Positions 17,017 to 25,454 are shown, counted from the first letter of the stretch. The stretch is DNA of 34,317 nt from Methylophaga sp. (GCA_024636315.1 JAGXHJ010000104.1:1-34317), one strand, 5' to 3'. The notes: generated by a model from the sequence alone, not told the origin. Numbers and translations are program-made.

Positions 17017-18072
17017 CTATTTTTGACGTCGAGTACGGACAGCTGCCGCTAGTTCACGTAATAAGACGTCGCTATTGTCCCAGGCCATACATGCATCGGT
17101 GATACTTTGTCCGTAGACCAGTGCTTTGCCTTTTTCTACATTTTGACGGCCAGCGACTAGGTTGCTTTCAAGCATCAATCCCATTATGCGACTTTCACCT
17201 TGAGCAATTTGGTTAACGACATCACGACAGACTACTTCTTGTTGAATGTGGCTCTTACCACTGTTTGCATGACTGCAATCAACCATAAAGTGGGCCTTTA
17301 ATCCTGTGCGGCCAATAATTTCTGCTGTTTCATTAATGCTTGCAGCATCATAGTTGGGCGTTTTGCCGCCGCGTAAAATAACATGACAGTCGGGATTGCC
17401 AGTAGTCTCGAATATGGCTGAATGTCCGGCCTTAGTTAGTGACATGAAATGATGTGGCTTTGAAGCTGATAAACAGGCATCAACCGCAATTTGTAATCCA
17501 CCATCAGTGGCATTTTTAAAACCAACGGGACAAGATAAACCCGAGGCTAATTCTCGGTGAGCTTGACTTTCTGTCGTGCGCGCACCAATGGCACCCCACG
17601 AAATTAAATCAGCAATATATTGCGGACTAATTAAGTCCAGATATTCGCTACCAGCAGGCACGCCCATTTCTGCGAGGTCGAGCAATAATCTACGGGCTAT
17701 ACGTAAACCGTCATTAATTTTGAAACTACCATCGAGGTAGGGATCATTGATGAGGCCTTTCCAACCGACAACAGAACGCGGCTTTTCAAAATAGACCCGC
17801 ATAATGATTTGTAGCTCACCTTTTAACTCGCTAATAAGTGGTTTTAGGCGACTTGCATATTCTCTTGCGGCATCGGGATCATGAATCGAACATGGACCGA
17901 TAATGACGATAAGACGATCATCTTTGCCATGAAGAATCTTTTGCATGGCTGAACGAGCGTTAAACACGGTTTCAGAGGCGTGATCTGTAATAGGTAATTC
18001 TTGGTGTAGTTGTATCGGCGGCAAGACTTCCTGCATACCCGTAATACGCAAATCATCAGTGTTGTATAGCAT
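17017..18072 (-). CDS. aroG: 3-deoxy-D-arabino-heptulosonate 7-phosphate synthase (AroG type)
   Basis: 351 aa (E. coli AroG 350), class I DAHP synthase. It joins phosphoenolpyruvate and erythrose-4-phosphate, the first step of the shikimate pathway. The N-terminus (LYNTDDLRITGMQEVLPP) resembles AroG closely. The metal-binding cysteine is C61 in IGPCSIHDP, the same position as in AroG. Other marks are KPRSVVGWKGLINDP, GARTTESQAHRELASGLS, the FKNATDG motif, and VDCSHANSGK. Feedback by phenylalanine is likely from this similarity but not proven; tyrosine- and tryptophan-type isozymes have similar cores. Single gene, divergent from the MaoC-domain gene. Confidence 0.92.
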   Translation of the reverse strand: MLYNTDDLRITGMQEVLPPIQLHQELPITDHASETVFNARSAMQKILHGKDDRLIVIIGPCSIHDPDAAREYASRLKPLISELKGELQIIMRVYFEKPRSVVGWKGLINDPYLDGSFKINDGLRIARRLLLDLAEMGVPAGSEYLDLISPQYIADLISWGAIGARTTESQAHRELASGLSCPVGFKNATDGGLQIAVDACLSASKPHHFMSLTKAGHSAIFETTGNPDCHVILRGGKTPNYDAASINETAEIIGRTGLKAHFMVDCSHANSGKSHIQQEVVCRDVVNQIAQGESRIMGLMLESNLVAGRQNVEKGKALVYGQSITDACMAWDNSDVLLRELAAAVRTRRQK

Positions 18073-18197
18073 GAAACCTTGTACTCGGAAATATCACAAT
18101 CCAACATTATACTAGTTGAATGTCATTTCTACTATGTTTGATAGACTTTAAAGGCAAACCAGCTTAAATTATAAAATGATTAAATTTTGACGCTTTT

Positions 18198-18214
18198 TTG
18201 GCATGGTACATGCA
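18198..18214 (+). promoter_or_regulatory. Sigma-54 (-24/-12) promoter before the MaoC gene
   Basis: TTGGCATGGTACATGCA, with GG and GC separated by exactly 10 bases, matches the sigma-54 consensus TTGGCACG-N4-TTGCA at nearly every position. The predicted transcript start is about 18225, 50 bases before the ATG at 18277, which has an AAGGA ribosome site. An upstream activator site was not identified. Confidence 0.72.
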
Positions 18215-18276
18215 AATTTATAACTAGTACTATGGTGTATAGGAATATACTGTTCGGAGAATTTAAGGAATCTGAT

Positions 18277-18957
18277 ATGGGCATCGTCGAATCAATTAAG
18301 AAAAATCATGATAAATACCAAGTAACGCGTGTCGAATTAATCAATAAATTTGAGTCACAAATCCGTCTGTGGCCGAATAATTTTAATAAAAAGTTCATTA
18401 ACACGCTTAATGTCCCAGAGTTTATAGAATCTTATTTACATTTTTTTGACCATGAATACCAAGATCAAAAAGCCTTATTAAAACAGTGTGAGCCATTAAA
18501 TGATGTGTATAGACGCTTAAATGCTCAACTTGGTGAAGAATCTTATGTTGGTGAGTGGTTTACCCTTGAGCAACAATGTATAGCGCAGTTTGCAAATGTT
18601 ACGGGCGATCAGCAGTGGATTCATACCGATCCTGTCCGTGCAAGTAAGGAATCTCCATTTAAAACAACGATTGCTCAGGGCTTTTTAACCTTGGCATTAA
18701 TTCCCTTCCTGACAGATAGTGTTGATCCTGACAAAAGTGTTTATCCTGAAGCTAGAATGGTGGTTAATTATGGGCTTAACCATGTTCATTTTCCGTTTCC
18801 AGTTAAGGTGGGCAAGCGTATTAGGGCTCGAAGCCGAGTGATCAAATTAGTGCCGATGAAACGGGGATTGGAAATTGTACGTGAAGTGCGAATTGAGATT
18901 GATAACAGCACTAGACTGGCCTGCGTTGCAGAAACAGTTATAAGACTCTATTTTTAG
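18277..18957 (+). CDS. MaoC-domain (R)-specific enoyl-CoA hydratase-like protein
   Basis: 226 aa from the ATG at 18277. The C-terminal 140 residues are a MaoC-type hotdog domain. NVTGDQQWIHTDP gives the expected catalytic D111 and H116, followed by the AQGFLTLALIPFL helix, as in PhaJ-like hydratases that hydrate trans-2-enoyl-CoA. The N-terminal 80 or so residues are helical and charged and not part of the domain; I do not recognise them. The frame runs upstream to 18187, but that region contains the sigma-54 promoter, and AAGGA lies 7 bases before the chosen ATG. Possible roles are supply of (R)-3-hydroxyacyl-CoA for polyhydroxyalkanoate, or fatty acid handling. No pha genes are visible nearby. 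Confidence 0.82.
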   Translation: MGIVESIKKNHDKYQVTRVELINKFESQIRLWPNNFNKKFINTLNVPEFIESYLHFFDHEYQDQKALLKQCEPLNDVYRRLNAQLGEESYVGEWFTLEQQCIAQFANVTGDQQWIHTDPVRASKESPFKTTIAQGFLTLALIPFLTDSVDPDKSVYPEARMVVNYGLNHVHFPFPVKVGKRIRARSRVIKLVPMKRGLEIVREVRIEIDNSTRLACVAETVIRLYF

Positions 18958-19060
18958 AAAGATACATAATTTCAAGGTAGTATCATTTAAACTTGAATGG
19001 GTGGTTTTGTGCATGTTCGCCACTACACTACCAAGCCATTATCTTTACGACTGCCTACAT

Positions 19061-19123
19061 TAGCAGATTAAAATTCTAGTCCGAATATCTGACTAGATGA
19101 TGGATGATCATTTTAATCTGCTA
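19061..19123. repeat. Perfect inverted repeat / bulged stem-loop
   Basis: The outer stem is 14 bp, perfect: TAGCAGATTAAAAT at 19061-19074 with ATTTTAATCTGCTA at 19110-19123. The inner stem is 7 bp: TCTAGTC at 19075-19081 with GACTAGA at 19091-19097. A 12-base bulge (19098-19109) sits on the right side. It lies between the end of the MaoC gene and the SulP remnant, so it may terminate transcription from either side, or be a small mobile palindrome. 18958-19060 before it shows nothing clear. Confidence 0.65.
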
Positions 19124-19386
19124 CTTGATGTTTTTTGCGATTGATTCAATAGCCGCAGTGTTCAGTAGACCGTCTACAATGGTTGAAGTCGGTCGTGAAA
19201 TACAAGCAGTCAAAGCAACAATCGTTGTAGCAATAGATCTTATTGTGGTGAGGCTCCATTGGCAATTGCCAGGCCTATAGACAGCGGCAAGGCAATAATA
19301 CCTACAACTAATCCAGCTAATACATGAGGCTGAATCTCGCTTAGAGATGTCTTACTTTTTATCGTTCTTCTAAACGCTGAGGGCAT
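19121..19386 (-). pseudogene. Remnant of a SulP-family anion transporter gene
   Basis: Reading leftwards from an ATG at 19386, with AAAGGA just before it, 48 codons stay open to a TAA at 19240. They include HVLAGLVVGIIALPLSIGLAI and ANGASPQ, which is the first membrane helix signature of SulP sulfate/bicarbonate permeases. Beyond the TAA a shifted frame carries a TTIVALTACISRPTS-like stretch that still resembles the family, then runs to a stop at 19121-19123. Full SulP proteins exceed 450 aa, so almost all of the gene is gone. It starts about 20 bases after the nhaD stop on the same strand and was probably co-transcribed with it. Confidence 0.72.
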
Positions 19387-19406
19387 GCGTCCTTTTTGTT
19401 TTATTT

Positions 19407-20882
19407 TTACGTGAGAGGGTGAAATTTGTCAGCATTAAGCCATAAATGAACGCCAATACTCGCGGCATAACCTAAGGCAATTGCCCAAATCCATTTCAGG
19501 TGAGCGACAAATGTGTAAATACCGCGGGCTTGACCCATGACTGCAACCCCAGCTGCAGAGCCAATTGATAATAATGAACCGCCAACCCCAGCTGTCAAAG
19601 TGACTAATAACCACTGTCCAGTACTCATGTCTGGCATCATTGATAAAACAGCAAACATCACCGGAATATTATCGACGATAGCCGATATTAAACCGACTAA
19701 TATATTGGCTGTTGTCGGGCCTAGATCACCATACAAGAACTCAGATCCATGTGATAAATAGCCGATTGTACCTAAGCCACCCACGCATAAAATAATGCCG
19801 TAGAAAAACATTAATGTATCCCACTCGGCACGTTCTAATTGTTGGAAAATGTTAAAAGGTTCTTTTTGCTCGACACTGCTTTCAAGTGAAAGTGATGTCT
19901 CACCTTGTTGAATCAATGTTGAGTAGGATTTTTTATCCTTCATTTTAAGGGTGTAGCCATATAACTTAAGAAAGCCTAAACCAGTCATCATTCCGATAAC
20001 AGGTGGAAGGTGCAAAAAGTTATGGGCACAGACTGCCATGGTGATTGTTAGCAAAAATAGACCAACAACAACCAAAGCACCATCTTTCATTACGGCCGTT
20101 TCATTTTGTGCCGCTGGTTGCTCATTAGCTACCGCCATTGACATGATAGCCGCTGGAACGATCCAGTTGACTACTGATGGTGCGAATAACGAAAAAAAGT
20201 CGGTGAAATGAACAACACCTTTTTGCCAAACCATTAATGTTGTAATGTCACCGAATGGGCTAAAGGCACCACCGGCATTAGCGGCCACGACTATATTAAT
20301 ACTGGCTAAGGCTACAAACTTGTGGTTAGAACCACCTACCGCCATGGCTACTGTCGCCATCAGTAAGGCTGTTGTTAAATTGTCAGCAATCGGTGAAATA
20401 AAGAATGCTAAAAGGCCTGTTAACCAAAAAATGGTGCGAAGTGAGTAACCTTGATTTACTAACCAGCTACGAAGTGCATCAAATACGCCGCGCTCCCCCA
20501 TTGTGTTAATAAACGTCATCGCTGCTAATAAAAATAATAATAGCTCTGCATATTCAAGCAGATTATGGCGGATCATTATTTCAGCAGTATCATGGAATAC
20601 TGGATCGGTTTGTTGTGCATAAACCATGGCGATCAGCGCCCATATAATACCGGCTGCGATCATGACTGGTTTAGATTTACGCATGTGAATTTTTTCTTCA
20701 GCGATAACTAAAACGTACGCAAGGAAGAAAATGGCTAAGGATGCATAACCAATCCAATGGGTAGTTAAATCTAATAGATGCGCGTCTGCAGAAGCAAATG
20801 AAATTTGTGGGAAGGTGAACAATAATAAACTGAAAATCAGTGTTGTTATTGTTGAATGTTTTGATTGCAACTGTTTCAACAT
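19407..20882 (-). CDS. nhaD: NhaD-type Na+/H+ antiporter
   Basis: 491 aa. Inner-membrane sodium/proton antiporter of the ion transporter superfamily. A hydrophobic N-terminus ending FPQISFASADAHLLDLT may be a cleaved signal, as in other NhaD proteins. About 12 membrane helices follow. Family blocks include LAYVLVIAEEKIHMRKSKPV, INTMGERGVFDALRSWL, ISPIADNLTTALLMATVAMA, NAGGAFSPFGDITTLMVW, ISAIVDNIPVMFAVL and GGSLLSIGSAAGVAVMG. It would expel sodium at alkaline pH and fits with a sodium-using Rnf pump. AAGG lies 8 bases before the ATG. Confidence 0.92.
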   Translation of the reverse strand: MLKQLQSKHSTITTLIFSLLLFTFPQISFASADAHLLDLTTHWIGYASLAIFFLAYVLVIAEEKIHMRKSKPVMIAAGIIWALIAMVYAQQTDPVFHDTAEIMIRHNLLEYAELLLFLLAAMTFINTMGERGVFDALRSWLVNQGYSLRTIFWLTGLLAFFISPIADNLTTALLMATVAMAVGGSNHKFVALASINIVVAANAGGAFSPFGDITTLMVWQKGVVHFTDFFSLFAPSVVNWIVPAAIMSMAVANEQPAAQNETAVMKDGALVVVGLFLLTITMAVCAHNFLHLPPVIGMMTGLGFLKLYGYTLKMKDKKSYSTLIQQGETSLSLESSVEQKEPFNIFQQLERAEWDTLMFFYGIILCVGGLGTIGYLSHGSEFLYGDLGPTTANILVGLISAIVDNIPVMFAVLSMMPDMSTGQWLLVTLTAGVGGSLLSIGSAAGVAVMGQARGIYTFVAHLKWIWAIALGYAASIGVHLWLNADKFHPLT

Positions 20883-21085
20883 GGAAATGCCTTATCTTAA
20901 GGTCGAATTTGAGAGCGCCAATCATACCGTGGTGACTGAGCCTGTGGAAGCTAAGTTGTAATATTAATTTAAATCAAGCTAAGGCGTGATGTATCTCTAT
21001 GACTTTAAGCTTTGAAAGTACATTGACTGAATTTATCCTATCGCTGAACTAATAATCTACATTTTTATTGAAATTAATATTTCAT

Positions 21086-21127
21086 TTGTTCTCGTCATTC
21101 CTACTTTTGTGGGAATGACAAGAACAA
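21086..21127. repeat. REP/MITE-like palindrome (GTCATTCC...GGAATGAC type)
   Basis: Arms of 16 bases at 21086-21101 and 21112-21127 pair at 15 of 16 positions around loop TACTTTTGTG. The core GTCATTCC / GGAATGAC resembles a palindrome scattered through many proteobacterial genomes. It lies past the 3' end of the Fae-like gene and before nhaD on the minus strand, so it may stop transcription from fae. The rest of the 20883-21231 gap is AT-rich and without further structure I can name. Confidence 0.65.
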
Positions 21128-21231
21128 TGAAAAACTGCACGACCTAACACATCCGCTTGTTTGTTTATCGTTTCAACATAAATTGAAACTTATATTAGGG
21201 ATGGGTAATCAACATTGTCGTTACTAATAAT

Positions 21232-21783
21232 TTACCACTGAGATTCGCCAGTTTCTGGATCATACATTTCGTGAGAAATTTTATGACGGTTTGCCGTTAA
21301 TTCTTCTATAGTGGGTGAGTTATTCATCGCACGAGAAATAGCCAATTTCATTGCTTCGTAGTTAGTACGATATAAGTCTTTGCGATCAACATCTGGATTT
21401 TTTGCACAATCAGGCGCAATCCAAATCATGGCTATAATGCATAAATCATTGGCTTGATCAGCTGGGATAACACCCTCGATAACGCTATCTAATACTGCAT
21501 CAGCGATAGCTGATTGTACTGGGCCACCAAATAAATTTACATAGGCACTTGATTTTATTGTAACTTTTGGCACCATAATGGTCGCAGGTTTAACCTGTTG
21601 ATTGGTCCCGCGAATGGCAAACATACGAGTATGACCTTCGGTTTGGCCCATTAAATTTGCAAATGCGTGACCTGCTGGGCCTTTAACGCTACCAATAAGA
21701 ATTTCAGGCATCGCATCGGTACCTTGATCATCGCTAGCAAAGACGGTGGCTTCACCGGTTCTGAACCAAATTTCATCTGACAT
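21232..21783 (-). CDS. Formaldehyde-activating enzyme (Fae) homologue, atypical
   Basis: 183 aa from the ATG at 21783, with GTGGAA as ribosome site; the frame extends 21 codons more without one. Fae joins formaldehyde to tetrahydromethanopterin in methylotrophs. Alignment by eye is clear: RTGEATV, KGPAGHAFANLM, the VKPATIMVPKVTIKS core, GGPVQSAIADAV, the VIEGVIPADQANDL segment, and TNYEAMKLAISRAM. The canonical catalytic histidine (H22 in the Methylobacterium enzyme, motif EVAHIDL) is replaced by the TDAMPEIL stretch, and the C-terminus is extended. It therefore resembles the Fae paralogues of methylotrophs more than Fae proper. Carbon role is inferred; no pterin pathway genes are visible here. 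Confidence 0.82.
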   Translation of the reverse strand: MSDEIWFRTGEATVFASDDQGTDAMPEILIGSVKGPAGHAFANLMGQTEGHTRMFAIRGTNQQVKPATIMVPKVTIKSSAYVNLFGGPVQSAIADAVLDSVIEGVIPADQANDLCIIAMIWIAPDCAKNPDVDRKDLYRTNYEAMKLAISRAMNNSPTIEELTANRHKISHEMYDPETGESQW

Positions 21784-21891
21784 AAATAATTCCACATTTA
21801 AAGTAAAGTAATCCATCACGAATGATGGGAAAATAAAAAGATGCAAAAGTATATCTTGTTCCTAATAAAACGATAAGCTTTTTGAATTTAA

Positions 21892-21925
21892 TGTGTTGCA
21901 ACTTTTTATAGTGTGTTGCAACTTT
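21892..21925. repeat. Tandem 14-base repeat at the end of the metallopeptidase gene
   Basis: TGTGTTGCAACTTT occurs at 21892-21905 and again at 21912-21925, a period of 20 bases. The second copy encodes the last residues of the YpfJ-type protein (SCNT region), and the first lies just past its stop. It looks like a recent small duplication. Confidence 0.6.
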
Positions 21926-22757
21926 GTATTATGCCATTGGCTAAACCTTTCTTAAACCAAAATAGACGTTGTTGTGATGTGCCGTGAGTAAATGATTCAG
22001 GTAAGGCGTATCCGCGCGCTTGTTTTTGCAAACGATCATCGCCTATTACACTAGCCGCAGTCAGTGCTTCTTCGATATCCCCTTGTTCAAGCACCTGTTT
22101 AGCTTTTTCAGTGTGATGAGCCCATAGGCCAGAGAAGCAATCAGCCTGGAGTTCTAATTTGACGGATAAGGCATTCGCCTCTGTTTTAGTCATGCCTTGT
22201 TGTGCTTGATGTACTTGCCCCGAAATGCCTAGTAGATTTTGCACATGATGACCGACTTCATGAGCAATTACATAAGCTTGAGCAAAGTCACCGGGCGCGT
22301 TATGGTGGTCTTTGAGTTGTTTATAAAATCCTAAATCGATATAGATTTTTTTATCGTTAGGGCAATAAAAGGGGCCCATTGCTGATTCGGCATGACCACA
22401 AGCTGATTGTACTGCATCAGTAAATAACACTAGCTGGGGTTCTTGATAACGTTTACCCATTTGTTGAAATAGCGCATGCCATGTGTCTTCAGTATCGGCC
22501 AAGACTACGGCAGTAAACTGTGCAAGCTGTTGTTGTTCGGCACTGGGATTGTAATTGGGGTCGGACTGACTGGTTGTTTGTGTGAGTGGCGTTCCGTCGA
22601 TTAACGACATGATTATTTTAGGATCAACACCGAAATACATGGCGATTAATGCGACTACGATAATGCCGATGCCACCTTTTTTACCGCCACTTCTTCTTAC
22701 CGAGTTTGAGCGTCTATCTTCAATATTGTTACTAGTTCTTCTATTACGCCATTTCAT
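21906..22757 (-). CDS. ypfJ: YpfJ-type neutral zinc metallopeptidase
   Basis: 283 aa (E. coli YpfJ 287). Family PF04228, putative zinc metallopeptidase anchored in the membrane. A basic N-terminus with RRSGGKKGG leads to one membrane helix at about 30-43, then a soluble domain facing the periplasm. The zinc motif is HEVGHHVQ, with a downstream LELQADCFSGLW segment giving the likely third ligand. Other marks: the SACGHAESAMGPFYCPNDKKIYIDLGF block and GTSQQRLFWFKKG near the end. The natural substrate is unknown. The gene is transcribed away from the DUF2339 remnant. Confidence 0.9.
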   Translation of the reverse strand: MKWRNRRTSNNIEDRRSNSVRRSGGKKGGIGIIVVALIAMYFGVDPKIIMSLIDGTPLTQTTSQSDPNYNPSAEQQQLAQFTAVVLADTEDTWHALFQQMGKRYQEPQLVLFTDAVQSACGHAESAMGPFYCPNDKKIYIDLGFYKQLKDHHNAPGDFAQAYVIAHEVGHHVQNLLGISGQVHQAQQGMTKTEANALSVKLELQADCFSGLWAHHTEKAKQVLEQGDIEEALTAASVIGDDRLQKQARGYALPESFTHGTSQQRLFWFKKGLANGIIQSCNTL

Positions 22758-22823
22758 AATTTATATCTTCGTTATCGTGCGATGTAGAAAGTATCGGTAG
22801 CTCAAGGACTCGCCGCCGCGGTA

Positions 22824-23258
22824 TTGGTGTATTGGTTGTGGTTTATTAACAAATATGTTGAAAATAAATGGTTAACAATATCGCCTATTTTTATTGCTTC
22901 GATGGCCGCATTATTGGGCTTTTCGTGGATAAATATAATCATAGCGCGTTCTGTTCATGTATTTGGTCAGGTATATTATTCTGACTATGCCATGCTACAT
23001 TCAAGTCTATATCAGGCTTCTACATCAATAGTATGGAGTGTCATTGCCATGACGTTAATGCTGGTGGCATATAGAAAATCTTCACGATACTTTTGGTTTG
23101 CAGGAGCAGGATTATTAGCGCTTGTGGTTGTGAAGTTATTTTTTGTCGATTTGGCAGATAACGGTTCGATAGCTCGTATTGTGTCATTTTTAGCGGTGGG
23201 TGGTTTGATGTTAGTGATTGGTTATCTATCGCCTTTGCCACCTAAAACTATTAAATAG
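22824..23258 (+). pseudogene. 3' remnant of a DUF2339 membrane protein gene
   Basis: About 144 codons, hydrophobic, with roughly four membrane helices. The segment STSIVWSVIAMTLML, the YRKSSRYFWFAGAGLLALVVVKLFFVDLA run, and RIVSFLAVGG...GYLSPLPPK match the C-terminal end of DUF2339 proteins, which are normally several hundred to a thousand residues long. The frame is open back to about 22788 but has no ATG start; only TTG/GTG codons are available and there is no ribosome site. Upstream lies the divergent ypfJ start, 66 bases away. I read it as the surviving 3' end of a deleted gene; a short expressed protein is less likely. 23259-23401 shows no clear promoter. Confidence 0.7.
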
Positions 23259-23401
23259 AATTACTAGTTTAGCTGGCTAAGTTAGCTACCGAGCAAAACT
23301 TATTTAAATGTATCTTAGGTCATATTTTCTCCTTTTATTGTTTTAAAAGAGAGTAAGGTCATCACTATCTACATCTTTATACCCCGTTAGGAAGCACACA
23401 T

Positions 23402-24601
23402 ATGCCGCCGCCAATATTAAATTCGCAGCCGATTAAGCAATTTTCCTTATTTGAACTAGGGTTTAGGCCTTTTTTCTTAATGGCCAGCTTGTTTTCCATT
23501 ATCGCAACAGTAATATGGATGGCAACCTATACATTTGGCTGGTCCTTACCTGTGACGGAGGTGTCGCCGATTGCTTGGCATGGCCATGAAATGGTGTTCG
23601 GCTACAGTACGGCGATGATTGCAGGCTTTTTACTTACCGCGGTACGAAACTGGACTGGCGTGCCCACAATCAGTGGATTACCCTTATCACTATTGGCATT
23701 ATCGTGGTTACTCGCTCGAACATTAATGCTATCAAATTCGCCTTTATTATTTGAATGGGCAGCCTTCTTTGATATTTTATTTCTATTGGGCTTTGCACTG
23801 GCGGTGATTCACCCCGTGGTCAAAGCAAAACAATGGCGACAAACCGCCATAGTATCCAAGGTGATTCTTCTCTTGCTTGCCAATGTTCTCTATTATCTAG
23901 GCGCTTTTCATATCGTTGACCAAGGTGTTTCATGGGGATTGTACTCTGGCGTCTATATTATTATGGCGCTCATATTTACCCTCGCAAGAAGGGTAATGCC
24001 GTTTTTTATTGAGCGTGGTGTTGGTTATGACGTGAAGCTAAAAAATTGGTCAATAATTGATTCGAGCAGCTTAATTTTTCTGGCGGCACTTTGGATTAGT
24101 GATGTGTTTTTTAAAGAGGCTTTATTAACAGCACTATTTTCACTAGCATTGGCTTTAATTCATAGCGTTAGGCTATGGGGATGGCATACAAGAGGGATCT
24201 GGAAAAAGCCACTATTGTGGGTATTATTCTTAGGTTACTGTATGTTCATTTTGGGATTTATGCTTACCGCACTTAATTTTTTCACATTATATCCCACGAC
24301 TATCCCGCTTCATGCCTTCACCTATGGCGGCATTGGTATGATGACTTTAGGCATGATTGCTCGGATCTCATTGGGTCATACTGGAAGAAATATTAATGAA
24401 CCACCAACAATATTGATTTGGGTATTCGCAATTTTGTTTCTCGGTGCATTGATTCGTGTGGTAATGCCTATTTTATTACCTAGTGCATACTTGCATTTGA
24501 TGGGGTTAGCACAGGTTTTATGGGTAGTCGCTTTTATACTATTTTTATATCGATATTTCAGGATATTCATTCAGCCTAGAGTCGATGGTGCACCTGGTTG
24601 A
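23402..24601 (+). CDS. nnrS: NnrS family membrane protein
   Basis: 399 aa, about 12 membrane helices. NnrS is a haem- and copper-containing membrane protein, commonly found near nitrite and NO reductase genes and linked to NO stress defence. Family blocks: LFELGFRPFFLMAS at the start, WHGHEMVFGYSTAMIAGFLLTAVRNWTG with conserved histidines, the ARRVMPFFIERGV motif, LHAFTYGGIGMMTLGMIARISLGHTGR, and a final helix ending FRIFIQP. The ribosome site AGGAAG lies before the ATG. It precedes the regulator gene by 73 bases on the same strand. No FNR/Dnr box was found in the 143 bases upstream. Confidence 0.93.
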   Translation: MPPPILNSQPIKQFSLFELGFRPFFLMASLFSIIATVIWMATYTFGWSLPVTEVSPIAWHGHEMVFGYSTAMIAGFLLTAVRNWTGVPTISGLPLSLLALSWLLARTLMLSNSPLLFEWAAFFDILFLLGFALAVIHPVVKAKQWRQTAIVSKVILLLLANVLYYLGAFHIVDQGVSWGLYSGVYIIMALIFTLARRVMPFFIERGVGYDVKLKNWSIIDSSSLIFLAALWISDVFFKEALLTALFSLALALIHSVRLWGWHTRGIWKKPLLWVLFLGYCMFILGFMLTALNFFTLYPTTIPLHAFTYGGIGMMTLGMIARISLGHTGRNINEPPTILIWVFAILFLGALIRVVMPILLPSAYLHLMGLAQVLWVVAFILFLYRYFRIFIQPRVDGAPG

Positions 24602-24674
24602 TGAGGAAGATACGATACACAGCTGGACTTTGTCCTGACTAATAGATACCCTCATTTTATTTGGTGAATTATTA

Positions 24675-25388
24675 ATGAAATCAACCAGTACAGAAAAGAT
24701 TAAGCTAAATGAACAGATGATAACAGCGTTGCGACAATGTGTACTTTTGCAGCCATTAGAAACCGGGGATTTTGATGCGCTAGTCGCTAGTTGTCATGCA
24801 AAGCAACTTACTGAGAATAGACTTTTATTTGAACAAGGTGCGCCGTTGACGGATATCTATTTACTTATTTCAGGCAGTATTAAGTTGCTGAGGCTAGCGC
24901 CGAGTGGCGATGAAAAAGTGTTTGAAATTATTCGTCCTGGCCAAACTTTTGCTGAGGCTGTGTTGTTTTCAGGAGGGGCGAGATACCCTGTCTCTGCTGT
25001 GACGGTATCGCCTTCCGTGTTAGTCGCTATTCATGCCGCATCTTTTTTAAAGCTATTAAATTCATCTAATACCTTATGCCTTAATTTAATGGCCAAACTC
25101 AGCCAGAGATTGCATTGGATGGTCAATGAAGTTGATCGACTGACACTGCACAATGCCACTTTTCGTCTGGTCTGCTATTTACTGAGTCATATTTCTGAAG
25201 ATGAAAATGATCGTAGAGATGTAAATCTTTCAGTACCCAAACATGTTATTGCCTCACGCTTATCCATTACGCCAGAAACATTGTCGCGGTCATTAAAAGA
25301 GCTTTCTAAACAAGGGTTAATTAATCTTGATGGCCCACAAATTGATTTAGTCGATATTGAAAAACTATGCCAACTAATCTCGCTTTAA
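24675..25388 (+). CDS. Crp/Fnr family regulator, Dnr/NnrR-like
   Basis: 237 aa. The N-terminal cyclic-nucleotide-like sensor domain at about 25-140 has GDFDALVASCHAKQL, LFEQGAPLTDIYLLISGSIKL and FAEAVLFSGG. A dimerisation helix follows, then the winged helix at about 170-230 with recognition helix ITPETLSRSLKELSKQGLI. The N-terminal four-cysteine 4Fe-4S pattern of Fnr is absent, so it fits the Dnr group that senses NO through haem. It lies directly upstream of norCB. Two matching boxes occur in the window (25455 and 32700), making this the likely activator of both units. Dnr versus NnrR subgroup is not settled. Confidence 0.88.
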   Translation: MKSTSTEKIKLNEQMITALRQCVLLQPLETGDFDALVASCHAKQLTENRLLFEQGAPLTDIYLLISGSIKLLRLAPSGDEKVFEIIRPGQTFAEAVLFSGGARYPVSAVTVSPSVLVAIHAASFLKLLNSSNTLCLNLMAKLSQRLHWMVNEVDRLTLHNATFRLVCYLLSHISEDENDRRDVNLSVPKHVIASRLSITPETLSRSLKELSKQGLINLDGPQIDLVDIEKLCQLISL

Positions 25389-25454
25389 AAAATATATAAA
25401 TATTAATCTGTTATATCTTATTTAAGAGTATGCTTCTTCATTCAACGATCAGTC

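Noticed and set aside
18187-18276. Thirty-codon N-terminal extension of the MaoC-domain protein
   Set aside because: It overlaps the sigma-54 promoter and would start upstream of the predicted transcript.
19537-20448. Plus-strand frames antisense to nhaD
   Set aside because: Mirror frames of the membrane-helix codons of nhaD, without start signals or recognisable domains.
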